Origin: Streptomyces griseus
GTDB lineage: Bacteria; Actinomycetota; Actinomycetes; Streptomycetales; Streptomycetaceae
Assembly: GCF_001715295.1 (NCBI RefSeq)
Contig: NZ_MDKB01000002.1
Location: forward strand, 184,499 to 248,498
Direction of reading: 5' to 3'
Length of the DNA: 64,000 bases
Shown: positions 46,393 through 57,196 of the stretch, one piece after another
Layout of the letters: each line of letters begins with the position of its first letter
How positions within the stretch are numbered: the stretch's first letter is position 1
Position numbers and translations under genes: made by a program
The notes under the pieces: generated by a model
Database searches by the model: none
Seen by the model: the letters and a program-made list of their open reading frames with translations, nothing else
Told to the model about the DNA's origin: nothing

Positions 46393-47499
<1,107 letters not shown>

Positions 47500-48027
47500 T
47501 TACGCCGTGCGGTCGAGTGCGCGCAGGGAACGGTCGGTGATCGAGCGCGCGCCGCGCCCTATGGCGATGGTGCCGGACTGGACGAGCTCCTTGACGCCGA
47601 ACTGCTCGAGCATCTTGAGCATGGCCTCCAGCTTCTCGGCGCCTCCGGTCGCCTCGATCGTGACGGCCTCCGGGGAGACGTCCACGGTCTTGGCGCGGAA
47701 CAGCTGGACGATCTCGACGATCTGGGAGCGGGTCTCGTTGTCGGCGCGGACCTTCACCAGGACGAGCTCCCGCTGGATCGCGGCGGAGGGCTCGAGTTCG
47801 ACGATCTTCAGGACGTTGACCAGCTTGTTGAGCTGCTTGGTCACCTGCTCCAGGGGCAGGCCCTCGACATTCACGACGATGGTGATGCGGGAGATGTCGG
47901 GGTGTTCGGTGGTACCGACCGCGAGCGAGTCGATGTTGAAGCCGCGGCGGGAGAACAGGGCCGTGATACGGGCGAGGACGCCCGGCTTGTTCTCGACCAG
48001 GACGGAGAGCGTGTGCTTGGTGGACAT
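47500..48027 (-). CDS. ilvN: Acetolactate synthase small subunit
   Basis: A 175-residue regulatory subunit with an N-terminal ACT domain (HTLSVLVENKPGVLARITALFSRRGFNIDSLAVG) for valine feedback and the C-terminal ALS_ss_C domain (ETRSQIVEIVQLFRAKTVDVSPEAVTIEATG). It activates and makes feedback-sensitive the catalytic subunit encoded just upstream, 22 bases away. The ATG at 48025-48027 begins the standard MSTKHTLS. Confidence 0.94.
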   Translation of the reverse strand: MSTKHTLSVLVENKPGVLARITALFSRRGFNIDSLAVGTTEHPDISRITIVVNVEGLPLEQVTKQLNKLVNVLKIVELEPSAAIQRELVLVKVRADNETRSQIVEIVQLFRAKTVDVSPEAVTIEATGGAEKLEAMLKMLEQFGVKELVQSGTIAIGRGARSITDRSLRALDRTA

Positions 48028-48049
48028 GGAGTCGGTCTCTCTCTGTCTC

Positions 48050-49906
48050 TCAGTCGTCTTCGTTGTCGCCGAAGTCGGGGCGGACACCGCGGGCTGCCAT
48101 GACCTCGTCGTTGGAGGTGCCTGCGGCGACCATCGGCCACACCATGGCGTCCTCGTGGACGATGAAGTCGATGACGACCGGGCGGTCGTTGATCGCGTTG
48201 GCCTCGGCGATGACCTTGTCGAGGTCGGCCGGGTCCTCGCAGCGGATGGCGTAGCAGCCCATGGCCTCGGACAGCTTGACGAAGTCCGGCACGCGGGTGC
48301 CCTTGGCGGGGACGCCGTCGCTGTCCGCGCCGGAGTGCAGCACGGTGTTGGAGTACCGCTGGTTGTAGAAGAGCGTCTGCCACTGGCGGACCATCCCGAG
48401 CGCGCCGTTGTTGATGACGGCGACCTTGATCGGGATGTTGTTGAGCGCACAGGTGGTGAGTTCCTGGTTGGTCATCTGGAAGCAGCCGTCACCGTCGATC
48501 GCCCAGACCGTACGGCCCGGCATGCCGGCCTTGGCGCCCATCGCGGCCGGGACCGCGTACCCCATGGTCCCGGCGCCGCCGGAGTTCAGCCAGGTGGCGG
48601 GCTGCTCGTAGGTGATGAAGTGGGAGGCCCACATCTGGTGCTGACCGACGCCCGCCGTGAAGATCGTTCCCTCGGGGGCGAGTTCACCGATGCGCTGGAT
48701 GACCTGCTGCGGGGAGAGACTGCCGTCCTCCGGCAGGTCGTAGCCGACCGGGTAGGTCTCGCGCCAGCGGTTGAGGTCCTTCCACCACGCGCCGTAGTCG
48801 CCGGTGTTGCCCTCGGTGTGCTCGGCCTGGACCGCCTGGACCAGGTCGGCGATGACCTCGCGGGCGTCACCGACGATCGGGACGTCGGCGGCGCGGTTCT
48901 TGCCGATCTCGGCCGGGTCGATGTCCGCGTGGACGATCTTGGCGAACGGGGCGAAGCTGTCCAGCTTGCCCGTCACGCGGTCGTCGAACCTGGCCCCGAG
49001 CGCGACGATCAGGTCGGCCTTCTGCAGCGCGGTGACGGCGGTGACCGAACCGTGCATGCCGGGCATTCCCACGTGCAGCGGGTGGCTGTCGGGGAAGGAG
49101 CCGAGCGCCATCAGTGTGGTGGTGACGGGCGCTCCGGTGAGCTCTGCCAGGACCTTCAGCTCGGCGGTGGCGCCGGCCTTGAGGACACCGCCGCCGACGT
49201 ACAGCACGGGGCGCTTGGCCTGCGTGATGAGCTTGGCCGCCTCGCGGATCTGTTTGGCGTGCGGCTTGGTCACCGGGCGGTAGCCCGGCAGGTCCATGGT
49301 CGGCGGCCAGCTGAAGGTGGTCTTCGCCTGCAGCGCGTCCTTGGCGATGTCCACGAGGACCGGGCCCGGACGGCCGGTCGAGGCGATGTGGAAGGCCTCG
49401 GCGATCGTGTGGGCGATGTCCTCGGCGCGGGTGACCAGGAAGTTGTGTTTGGTGATCGGCATCGTGATGCCGCAGATGTCGGCTTCCTGGAAGGCGTCCG
49501 TGCCGATGGCCCCGGAGGCCACCTGGCCGGTGATCGCGACCATGGGCACCGAGTCCATCGCCGCGTCGGCGATCGGGGTGACCAGGTTGGTCGCACCGGG
49601 GCCCGAGGTGACCATGCAGACGCCGACCTTGCCGGTGGCCTGGGCGTAGCCGGTGGCGGCGTGACCGGCGCCCTGCTCGTGGCGGACCAGGATGTGGCGG
49701 ACCCGGGTGGAGTCCATCAGCGGGTCGTACGCCGGAAGGATGCAGCCACCGGGGAGGCCGAATACGGTGTCGGCGCCGACTTCCTCGAGAGAGCGGATGA
49801 GGGACTGCGCGCCCGTGAGGTGCTCAACGGAGGCGGGGGACGGTCCGCCGTTACGGGCCCGCGGCTGGGGATGGTGGGCCCCGGTGGCCTGCTCGGTCAT
49901 CGGCAT
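48050..49906 (-). CDS. ilvB: Acetolactate synthase large subunit
   Basis: A 618-residue ThDP- and FAD-dependent enzyme making acetolactate and acetohydroxybutyrate. The catalytic Glu is in [17 protein letters not shown]. The ThDP-binding motif [21 protein letters not shown] and FAD segments ([16 protein letters not shown]) are complete. The N-terminus begins with a variable 25-residue tail before [23 protein letters not shown]. It is the first structural gene of ilvBNC, preceded by a leader peptide and an attenuator hairpin, so transcription should respond to charging of branched-chain tRNAs. Confidence 0.95.
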   Translation of the reverse strand: MPMTEQATGAHHPQPRARNGGPSPASVEHLTGAQSLIRSLEEVGADTVFGLPGGCILPAYDPLMDSTRVRHILVRHEQGAGHAATGYAQATGKVGVCMVTSGPGATNLVTPIADAAMDSVPMVAITGQVASGAIGTDAFQEADICGITMPITKHNFLVTRAEDIAHTIAEAFHIASTGRPGPVLVDIAKDALQAKTTFSWPPTMDLPGYRPVTKPHAKQIREAAKLITQAKRPVLYVGGGVLKAGATAELKVLAELTGAPVTTTLMALGSFPDSHPLHVGMPGMHGSVTAVTALQKADLIVALGARFDDRVTGKLDSFAPFAKIVHADIDPAEIGKNRAADVPIVGDAREVIADLVQAVQAEHTEGNTGDYGAWWKDLNRWRETYPVGYDLPEDGSLSPQQVIQRIGELAPEGTIFTAGVGQHQMWASHFITYEQPATWLNSGGAGTMGYAVPAAMGAKAGMPGRTVWAIDGDGCFQMTNQELTTCALNNIPIKVAVINNGALGMVRQWQTLFYNQRYSNTVLHSGADSDGVPAKGTRVPDFVKLSEAMGCYAIRCEDPADLDKVIAEANAINDRPVVIDFIVHEDAMVWPMVAAGTSNDEVMAARGVRPDFGDNEDD

Positions 49907-49970
49907 TCTCTTCTCGAAGCTGAGGGTTTATGCGGCGTATATGTGCGGTTTCGGGCGGTGCCGGTGCAAC

Positions 49971-50004
49971 AAAAAACCCCCCGTGCCGTGAGGCAAGCGA
50001 GGGG
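49971..50004 (-). terminator. ilvB attenuator
   Basis: On the minus strand, CCCCTCGCTTGCC pairs imperfectly with GGCACGGGG across a TCAC loop and is followed by six T residues, giving an intrinsic terminator about 65 bases before ilvB. It lies 44 bases after the leader peptide stop, the standard layout for translation-coupled attenuation. Confidence 0.85.
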
Positions 50005-50047
50005 AGCGCGCCGGTGCGGTCCGCAGGTTTCCATGAGTGATCCTGCT

Positions 50048-50089
50048 TCAGCCGACGCGCTTTCCAAGTACGAGAATTCGGGTGCGCAT
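50048..50089 (-). CDS. ilvB leader peptide MRTRILVLGKRVG
   Basis: A 13-codon frame with Ile, Leu, Val, Leu in a row (codons 5-8) and a further Val. GAGAGGG lies about nine bases before the ATG. Attenuators with such peptides have been described upstream of ilvB in actinobacteria. A TTGACA hexamer on the minus strand (50126-50121) lies 32 bases before the ATG and may be the -35 element; it overlaps the stop codon of the GGDEF gene. Confidence 0.85.
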   Translation of the reverse strand: MRTRILVLGKRVG

Positions 50090-50122
50090 GGCATTGACCC
50101 TCTCTCCGGCACGCATGCGGTG

Positions 50123-53100
50123 TCAAGTGGGTGGGACGGACGTCTCATCATGTGAACGGCCCTGGAGCGGGAGAGGCCTGCCGGCCGGCACCGGCCGGAC
50201 CGTGGGCCCCCCGCCCGGGACGGGGTACTTTCCCGTGGTCAGGGTCCGCCGCAGCCGGTGCTCGTCCAGCGGCCCGGAGAAGGCCGTCCCCTGGCCGTGC
50301 GTGCACCCCATGGAGCGCAGCACGCGCACCTGCTCGGGTAGGTCGACGCCGTCGGCCACGGACTGGACACCGAGATCACCGGCGATGCGCAGCAGTCCAC
50401 CGGTGATCTTGTGAAGCCGTGCGGACTCCACGACCCCCTCGACCAGCCCCCGGTCGAGCTTCAGTACGTCGACGGGGAGCCGCCGCAGGGCGTTGATCGC
50501 GGCGAATCCGCTGCCGAAGCCGTCGAGCACGATCCGCACCCCGAGCCGGCGCAGCGCGACCAGCCGCTCCTCCAGGTCGTCGACGGAGATCCGGGAGTCG
50601 CTGCCGGACACTTCGAGCATGAGGGCACCGGAGGGCAGGCCGTGCCGGGTGAGCAGCGCCTCGACGGAGCCGAAGGGCAGGCTCCGGTCCAGCAGCCGGG
50701 CGGCCGGGACCTGTACGCAGACCGGGACGGGATGCCCGGCCCCGGCCCGGTCGGCGGCCTGCTCCACGGCCGCCTCCAGGAGCCAGTTGCCGAGCTCCGC
50801 GGCGTGCTCGCCGTCGTCGGTGGCGCGGAAGCACTCGGCGGGGGTGAACAGAAGGCCCTGGGCGGAGCGCCAGCGCGCCTGCGCGGTGACGGCGGTGACC
50901 GTGCCGGTCGCCAGGTGGACCACGGGCTGGTGCAGCAGGGCGAACTCGCCGTCGCGCAGGGCGGTGCGCAGCCGCGCCGCGAGCTCGGAGCGGCGGACGA
51001 CCTCGGCCTGCATCTGCGGGGCGTACAGCTCGACGCGGTCCTTGCCGCCGGCCTTCGCGCGGTACATCGCGAGGTCGGCGTTGCGCATCAGGTCCTTGGG
51101 CGTGATGGAGGGCTCGGCGAAGGCGACCCCGATGGAGGCCGCCACCCTGACCTCTCCCTCACCGATCCGGTAGGGCTGGGAGAGCGTGAGCCGCAGCCGG
51201 TCGGCGATCTCGTGGACCTGGTACTCCCGGGCGGCCTGGTCGCGGGAGCCGTCGCCGAGGATGAGCGCGGCGAACTCGTCCCCGCCGAGCCGGGCCGCGG
51301 TGTCCGTCGCACGTACGGAGTCCTGGAGGCGGCGGGCGGCCTGGACGAGGAGCTCGTCGCCCGCCTGGTGGCCGATGGAGTCGTTGACCGCCTTGAAGCC
51401 GTCCAGGTCGATGAAGAGTACGGCGGTGCCCGGTTCCCCGGCGCGCCGCCCGCTGAGCGCCTGGCCGACCCGGGCCGTGAACAGGGCGCGGTTGGGGAGG
51501 TCGGTGAGGGGGTCGTGCTCGGCGTTGTGCTGCAGCTGGGCCTGGAGCCTGACCCGCTCGGTCACGTCCCGGCTGTTGAGCAGCAGGCCGCCCTGGTGGC
51601 GGTTGACGGTCGACTCGACGTGGAGCCAGTCGCCGGTGCCCGACCCGAAACGGCACTCGATCCTGGTGGTCGGCTCCTCCTCGGCCGGGGCCGCGAGGAA
51701 GCGTCTGAGCTCGTGGACCACTCCCCCGAGGTCGGCGGGATGGATCAGGGAGGACAGCTCCGTGCCGACGAGGTCCTCGGCCGCACGCCCGTAGACTCCG
51801 GCCGCCGCGGGGCTGACGTAGCGCAGGACGCCGGTGGGCGCGGCGATCATGATGACGTCGCTGGACCCCTGGACCAGGGATCTGAAGTGGTTCTCCTTCT
51901 GGGCCAGTTCCTGGGTGAGGGTGATGTTGTCGAGGAGCATGATGGCCTGGCGGACCACCAGCGCCAGCACGACCGCGCACCCGGTGAGGACGACGACCCG
52001 GTCAACCCGGTGTCCCTGGACCACGTTGTACAGGATGCCGAGCGTGCAGACCGCCGCGGCGAGGTACGGCGTGAGGGCGGCCAGCGACCCGGCGATCGGG
52101 CGCCCGCCGGCGCGCGCCTCGCCGCCGGGCGTTCCCACGCCGGGTCCGACAGCGTTGTCCTGGCCGCGGCGCGCGCCCCACGGCGCGTAGGCGAGAAGCA
52201 GGGAGCCGGCGAACCAGCCGGCGTCCAGGAGCTGGCCGGACTGGTAGGCGGAGCGCAGCAGCGGCGAGGTGAAGAGGGCGTCACACACCACGGTCAGGGC
52301 CAGCCCGGCGATGGCCACGTTCACCGCGGGGCGGTCCACGGTGCCCCGCCGGAAGTGCAGGGCCAGCACCATGGAGACGAGCACGATGTCGAGCAGCGGG
52401 TAGGCCAGCGAGAGCGCGGCCCTGGCCACGCTCTCGCCCCCGGCGTTGGCGACCCGGGCGGTGTGGGCGAGCGCGAGGCTCCAGGAGAGCGTCAGCAGGG
52501 AGCCGCCGATCAGCCAGGCGTCCAGCACCAGGCAGATCCAGCCCGCCCGGTTCACCGGGCGGCTGGCGAGGACCAGGAGGCCGACGATGGCGGGCGGCGC
52601 GAAGCAGAGGAAGAACACGTCGGCGAGGGACGGGGAGGGCACGGAGCGCCCCAGCACCACCTCGTACCACCCCCAGACCGCGTTGCCTCCTGCGGCCATG
52701 GCGGAGGAGAGGGAGAACAGGAGCCAGGCGGGCCGGAAGCGGCTGCCGCTCCTGCGGGCGTGGAGGAAGCACGAGACGGCGGCGATCAGGGCTGCGGCGC
52801 TGAGCCCGAAGTCGCCCATGAAGAGGGCGACTCCGGGCGATCCCCAGCCGAAGGCCGCCCCCACGCCGTAACCGGAGCAGACGAGGGCGAGGATGAGCCG
52901 GGAGCGCAGTTCCGACCGGCGTCGGGCGGCCGGTTGCCCGGCCGCCTGCTGTCCGGCGCCCTGGCAGGTCGCGCGCGGCCCGGCCGTCGGGTCACCGGGC
53001 GTACCGTGCCCGAAGGCCGGCTGCCCTGGCCCCGGCCGGTCCGGCGACGGCTGTCCGGAGACCGGCTGCCGGGAGAGCTGGGCCCCGAGGGCGCTCACCG

Positions 53101-53482
53101 GAGAGCCCCCCGGGCCCGGCCCGGTGCCGTCTGCGCCCCGGAGCCGCATCCGCGCAGGCCCGCCCGGCCCGCGACTCCGGTTCCGCTGCCGGACTTTCGG
53201 CTGCTCCTGCACGGGCGCCGCCCCGCTCCCGCCGTGCCGCCGGAGTCGTACCCGCGTGCGCGGTAAGGGAGTCGGCCCCCGGCCTCGCGCTCGCGGGCGC
53301 CGGCCACCGCGGGCCACGCTCCCCTGGCGCCCGCCGGGGCCGGCCGATCCCGCTCGCCGCACCGCGTCCGATCGTCTCTCCGCTGGCCGCACATAGCCCG
53401 TCGCCCCCTCGCGTCCGTTCCTCCCCGGCACCGTCCCTGCCACGGTGCGGCCCCCATATGGACGATACACCAGAGCGGTCAC
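50123..53482 (-). CDS. Membrane diguanylate cyclase with PAS and degenerate EAL domain
   Basis: About 1119 residues from the GTG at 53482; the first 190 are Arg/Pro/Gly-rich and the true start may be internal. About ten membrane helices (190-520) are followed by a PAS domain (SSDVIMIAAPTGVLRYVSPAA). The GGDEF domain is intact (733-737) with an I-site RATD five residues upstream. In the EAL domain, EAL is replaced by TAQ (866-868), the DDFG loop by DGFG, and a metal-binding Glu by Gly in EVSGSDS, so phosphodiesterase activity should be lost. It probably makes c-di-GMP, which controls Streptomyces development. It is the neighbour of ilvB, as in S. coelicolor. Confidence 0.85.
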   Translation of the reverse strand: MTALVYRPYGGRTVAGTVPGRNGREGATGYVRPAERRSDAVRRAGSAGPGGRQGSVARGGRRPRARGRGPTPLPRTRVRLRRHGGSGAAPVQEQPKVRQRNRSRGPGGPARMRLRGADGTGPGPGGSPVSALGAQLSRQPVSGQPSPDRPGPGQPAFGHGTPGDPTAGPRATCQGAGQQAAGQPAARRRSELRSRLILALVCSGYGVGAAFGWGSPGVALFMGDFGLSAAALIAAVSCFLHARRSGSRFRPAWLLFSLSSAMAAGGNAVWGWYEVVLGRSVPSPSLADVFFLCFAPPAIVGLLVLASRPVNRAGWICLVLDAWLIGGSLLTLSWSLALAHTARVANAGGESVARAALSLAYPLLDIVLVSMVLALHFRRGTVDRPAVNVAIAGLALTVVCDALFTSPLLRSAYQSGQLLDAGWFAGSLLLAYAPWGARRGQDNAVGPGVGTPGGEARAGGRPIAGSLAALTPYLAAAVCTLGILYNVVQGHRVDRVVVLTGCAVVLALVVRQAIMLLDNITLTQELAQKENHFRSLVQGSSDVIMIAAPTGVLRYVSPAAAGVYGRAAEDLVGTELSSLIHPADLGGVVHELRRFLAAPAEEEPTTRIECRFGSGTGDWLHVESTVNRHQGGLLLNSRDVTERVRLQAQLQHNAEHDPLTDLPNRALFTARVGQALSGRRAGEPGTAVLFIDLDGFKAVNDSIGHQAGDELLVQAARRLQDSVRATDTAARLGGDEFAALILGDGSRDQAAREYQVHEIADRLRLTLSQPYRIGEGEVRVAASIGVAFAEPSITPKDLMRNADLAMYRAKAGGKDRVELYAPQMQAEVVRRSELAARLRTALRDGEFALLHQPVVHLATGTVTAVTAQARWRSAQGLLFTPAECFRATDDGEHAAELGNWLLEAAVEQAADRAGAGHPVPVCVQVPAARLLDRSLPFGSVEALLTRHGLPSGALMLEVSGSDSRISVDDLEERLVALRRLGVRIVLDGFGSGFAAINALRRLPVDVLKLDRGLVEGVVESARLHKITGGLLRIAGDLGVQSVADGVDLPEQVRVLRSMGCTHGQGTAFSGPLDEHRLRRTLTTGKYPVPGGGPTVRPVPAGRPLPLQGRSHDETSVPPT

Positions 53483-53560
53483 AGAGGGACATAGCTCCTC
53501 TACTCTCCGTGACCAGCGGGGAAACCGGCAGCGACGGCGGCAGGAACGTCCCGCGGCGGG

Positions 53561-54511
53561 TCAGGAGGTCGTGAGAACCAGGTTGCGGACAGGCTCCCCG
53601 GCCGCGAACCGGGTGAGTTGTGCGGCCAGCAGGCGCTTGGCCCTCGGCAGGAACGCCGAGGTGCTGCCGCCCACGTGCGGGGTGATGAGCACGTGCGGAG
53701 CATGCCAGAGCGGGTGGCCCGCGGGCAGGGGTTCGGGGTCGGTGACGTCGAGCGCCGCCCGTAGCCGCCCGGACTCCAGTTCGGCCAGCAGGGCGGCGGT
53801 GTCCACGACGGGCCCGCGCGCCACGTTCACGAGCAGCGCACCGTCCCGCATCGCGGCGAGGAAGTCCGCGTCCACCAGCCCTTGCGTGGAGGCGTTCAGC
53901 GGGGTGGACAGAAGGACGATGTCCGCCTCCGGGAGCAGCCGGGGCAGCTCTTCGAGCGCGTGTACGGGCCCGCGCCCGGTGGTCCGGGCGGAGCGCGCGA
54001 CGCGCATCACCCGCGCGCACTCGAACGGTTCGAGCCGGTCCTCGATGGCGGCGCCGATCGACCCGTACCCCACGACGAGCACCGACTTGTCGGCCAGCGC
54101 GGGGTAGAAGCCGGACCGCCACTCCTCCTTGTGCTGGCCGTCCACGAAACCGGGGAGGCCGCGCAGCGAGGCGAGGACGAGCGCGAGGGCGAGTTCCGCG
54201 GTGGACGCCTCGTGCACACCCTTGGCGTTGCACAGCCGCACCCCCGGGGGCAGCAGGCCGAGCCCGGGCTCCACATGGTCGATGCCCGCCGAGAGCGTCT
54301 GCACGACCCGGACGGCGTCCATGCCCTTGAGCGGGCGGACCGCGACCTCCGAGCCCTTCATGTACGGAACGACGTAGAAGACGCAGTCAGCGGGGTCGGC
54401 GGGGTAGTCCCGGCCCCCGTCCCAGAATCGGTAGTCGAGACCCTCGGGGAGCCCGTCGATCTCCTCGGCCGCGAACGGCAGCCACACGTCGTCTGCAGGT
54501 GTCGAAGTCAT
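53561..54511 (-). CDS. D-isomer-specific 2-hydroxyacid dehydrogenase
   Basis: A 316-residue NAD(P)-dependent dehydrogenase. The dinucleotide site is SVLVVGYGSIGAAIEDRL, followed by LLVNVARGPVVDTAALL and the catalytic His in ITPHVGGSTSAFLPRA. The N-terminus (VWLPFAAEEIDGLPEGLDYRFWDGG) is of the short phosphoglycerate/glyoxylate-reductase-like group, without regulatory domains. The substrate is unknown. It is divergent from the aldo/keto reductase gene with a 94-base gap, so both may share control. Confidence 0.88.
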   Translation of the reverse strand: MTSTPADDVWLPFAAEEIDGLPEGLDYRFWDGGRDYPADPADCVFYVVPYMKGSEVAVRPLKGMDAVRVVQTLSAGIDHVEPGLGLLPPGVRLCNAKGVHEASTAELALALVLASLRGLPGFVDGQHKEEWRSGFYPALADKSVLVVGYGSIGAAIEDRLEPFECARVMRVARSARTTGRGPVHALEELPRLLPEADIVLLSTPLNASTQGLVDADFLAAMRDGALLVNVARGPVVDTAALLAELESGRLRAALDVTDPEPLPAGHPLWHAPHVLITPHVGGSTSAFLPRAKRLLAAQLTRFAAGEPVRNLVLTTS

Positions 54512-54605
54512 GGTCAGGAGGCTATGCGAAGGCGACGGAGCCGCAGAGGTTACTTTGGGGTGCGGTCGGCCCCGTGATCATGGGACCGAGGGAGGGTGCG
54601 GGGAG

Positions 54606-55601
54606 TTGGAGCGCAGGACTATCGGTGCGGCGGCGCTGTCCGTCGGCGCGGTCGGGCTGGGCTGTATGCCGATGAGCTGGGCCTACAGCACGTCGCAGCA
54701 GCGCGGTGACCGTTCGCTGCGGACGGTGCACGCGGCGCTGGACGCGGGCGTCCGGCTGCTCGACACGGCGGACATGTACGGCCCCTTCACCAACGAGCTG
54801 CTGGTCGGGCGCGCGCTGAAGGGACGCAGGTCCGAGGCCTTCCTCTCCACCAAGTGCGGGCTGCTGGTGGGCGATCAGCACATCGTCGCCAACGGGCGCC
54901 CCAGTTACGTGCGCCGGGCCTGCGACGCCTCGCTGCGGCGGCTGCAGACGGACGTGATCGACCTGTACCAACTCCACCGGGCCGACCCCGAGGTGCCGGT
55001 GGAGGAGACGTGGGGGGCGATGGCGGACCTGGTGACGGCGGGCAAGGTGCGGGCCCTCGGCCTGTGCGCCGTGGGCGCCCGTGCCGGACGCCGGCCGGGG
55101 GCCAGGACGCATGACGTCACCCTGCGCCAACTGGAGCGGGTGCAGCAGGTCTTCCCCGTCAGCGCCGTCCAGGCGGAGCTGTCCGTGTGGTCGCCGCAGG
55201 CACTGGAGGACCTGCTGCCGTGGTGTGCGGCGCGGGGTGTGGGCGTGCTGGCGGCGATGCCGCTGGGCAGCGGCTATCTGACGGGGACGCTGAAACCGGG
55301 GCACGGCTTCGAACCGGACGACCCGCGGGCCAGGCACCCCCGCTTCACCTCGGAGATGATGGCCGCCAACCAGCCCGTGGTCGCCGGCCTGCGCCGCATC
55401 GGGGAGCGGCACGGCGCGACCCCGGCCCAGGTGGCACTGGCCTGGGTCCTGCGGCAGGGCAGCCAGGTCGTGCCGGTGCCCGGCGCGAAGCGGGAGCAGT
55501 GGGCCGTGGAGAACGCCCGGGCGGCGGAACTGGTCCTCACGGACCGGGACCTCGCGGAGATCGCCGGGCTGCCCAGGGCCCGCGAGTCGTGGGACGGATA
55601 G
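54606..55601 (+). CDS. Aldo/keto reductase
   Basis: A 331-residue NADPH-dependent reductase of the AKR superfamily (YajO/AKR11-13-like). The catalytic tetrad is D53, Y58 (LLDTADMYG), K83 (STKCG) and H124 (YQLHRADP). The C-terminal cofactor segment PVPGAKREQWAVENARAA is present. TTG at 54606 is chosen because GAGGG precedes it and the protein then begins at the usual LERRTIGAAALSVGAVGLGCM. An insertion around 165-175 (GARAGRRPGARTHD) is unusual. The substrate cannot be predicted. Confidence 0.88.
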   Translation: MERRTIGAAALSVGAVGLGCMPMSWAYSTSQQRGDRSLRTVHAALDAGVRLLDTADMYGPFTNELLVGRALKGRRSEAFLSTKCGLLVGDQHIVANGRPSYVRRACDASLRRLQTDVIDLYQLHRADPEVPVEETWGAMADLVTAGKVRALGLCAVGARAGRRPGARTHDVTLRQLERVQQVFPVSAVQAELSVWSPQALEDLLPWCAARGVGVLAAMPLGSGYLTGTLKPGHGFEPDDPRARHPRFTSEMMAANQPVVAGLRRIGERHGATPAQVALAWVLRQGSQVVPVPGAKREQWAVENARAAELVLTDRDLAEIAGLPRARESWDG

Positions 55602-55705
55602 CCCGTACGGGACACCCACGGCGGGACAATGCGCGAAGACCGGGGGTCCGGGGGCGGACGGCAGTGTAAGAACAGTGGTCGGGCTACCTCGAAAGGATCT
55701 CTGCT

Positions 55706-56911
55706 GTGCGCGGTGCTGCGTTCGGATCTGTGCAAACCCCTGCGGTGCGCAAGGGAGTCGTGGCCGTGCTCGCCTCGGCGTCCCTGCTGCTCTCCGGGTG
55801 CTCGGCCGACGGCGGGGAGGCCCGCGAAGGGGGCGCCCCGCCCGCGGCGAGCGGCTCGTCGGCTCCGGTGACGAGCGCCTCGCCGAGCCCGGCGGCGGAC
55901 CGGCCGCCGGCCCGAGGCTCGGTGGACGTGGTCTCGACGCTGACGGAGGACCTGCCCTCGCCGTGGGGACTGGCGGCTCTGCCCGGCGGTGATCTGCTGG
56001 TGACCTCGCGCGACGAGGCGACGATCAGCCGGATCGACGTCAGGACGGGGAAGAAGACGGTGCTGGGCTCGGTGCCGGGCGTGGCCCCGGCCGGTGAGGG
56101 CGGCCTGCTCGGCGTGGCCGTCGGCCCGGCGTACGGTGCGGACCACCAGGTGTACGTCTACTTCACCACCGAGTCGGACAACCGCATCGCCCGCCTGCAG
56201 TACGACGAGGCGAAGCCGGCCGGCCAGCAGCTGGGCGCTCCGGACACGATCCTGCGGGGCATCCCCAAGGGCGGTATCCACAACGGCGGCCGGATCGCGT
56301 TCGGGCCCGACCGCATGCTGTACGCGGGCACGGGTGAGACCGGGGACACCGGACTCGCCCAGGACAAGAAGTCCCTGGCGGGCAAGATCCTGCGGATGAC
56401 CCCCGACGGCGAACCGGTACACGGCAATCCCGAGGCCGACTCGGTGGTGTACACCTACGGGCACCGCAACGTGCAGGGACTGGCCTGGGACGCGCAGAAG
56501 CGGCTGTGGGCCTCCGAGTTCGGCCAGGACACCTGGGACGAGCTGAATCTCGTCGAACCGGGGAAGAACTACGGCTGGCCGGACGTCGAGGGCAAGGCGG
56601 GCAAGGCCGGGTTCGTCGACCCGGTCGCCTGGTGGAAGACCTCCGAGGCGTCCCCGAGCGGCATCGCCTACGCCAGGGGCTCCATCTGGATGGCGGGCCT
56701 GCGTGGCGAGCGGCTCTGGCGGATCCCGCTCTCCGGTACGGACAAGGAACCGCTGGCGGCGCCCCAGGCGTTCCTCGAGGGGACGTACGGCCGGCTGCGC
56801 ACGGTCCTCGCGGCGGGCGGCGACAGGCTGTGGCTGGTCACGAGCAACACGGACGGCCGTGGCACCCCGAAGCCGGGCGACGACCGCATCCTCCTCCTGA
56901 AGGTGCGGTAG
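55706..56911 (+). CDS. PQQ-type sugar dehydrogenase lipoprotein (glucose/sorbosone dehydrogenase-like)
   Basis: A 401-residue exported protein. The lipobox LLLSGC anchors it outside the membrane, followed by a Ser/Pro/Ala linker to about residue 70. The six-bladed beta-propeller has LPSPWGLAALPGGDLLVTSRD, GEGGLLGVAVGP, the sugar/PQQ-binding HNGGRIAFGPDRMLYAGTGETG, YGHRNVQGLAWD, SEFGQDTWDELN and the second half NYGWPDVEG. The family oxidises aldose sugars with soluble PQQ, but Streptomyces often lacks PQQ synthesis genes, so the actual activity is uncertain. AAAGGAT precedes the GTG. Confidence 0.85.
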   Translation: MRGAAFGSVQTPAVRKGVVAVLASASLLLSGCSADGGEAREGGAPPAASGSSAPVTSASPSPAADRPPARGSVDVVSTLTEDLPSPWGLAALPGGDLLVTSRDEATISRIDVRTGKKTVLGSVPGVAPAGEGGLLGVAVGPAYGADHQVYVYFTTESDNRIARLQYDEAKPAGQQLGAPDTILRGIPKGGIHNGGRIAFGPDRMLYAGTGETGDTGLAQDKKSLAGKILRMTPDGEPVHGNPEADSVVYTYGHRNVQGLAWDAQKRLWASEFGQDTWDELNLVEPGKNYGWPDVEGKAGKAGFVDPVAWWKTSEASPSGIAYARGSIWMAGLRGERLWRIPLSGTDKEPLAAPQAFLEGTYGRLRTVLAAGGDRLWLVTSNTDGRGTPKPGDDRILLLKVR

Positions 56912-57196
56912 CCGGCGGCCCTTCCACGACAGCCACCGCGGCGGCCGTGCGGAGGTCCGGGCCGGCCGGCCCCGGGCCCCCGGGTACGACCGGAAGGGAC
57001 GGGCGCGCGCGGCCGCCCCGCCCCGCCCCGGCCGGAGTCGTTCAGCTCGGTGAGGACGTGGGAGACGTGCACGCTCGCGCTCCCGGGCGGGACGTACGGC
57101 GAGCGGCGGCGTGCCGCGGCGGCCTCGCCGAGGACGGCGGGCAGCGCGTGGGCGGGGTCATGGGCGGCGTGCCGGCAGGCTCGGACGAGAGGCCCG

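Noticed and set aside
56912..57196. Possible remnant of a coding sequence on the minus strand (HVSHVLTEL region)
   Set aside because: The frame has no start, no ribosome site and no family match; a degraded gene cannot be shown from sequence alone.
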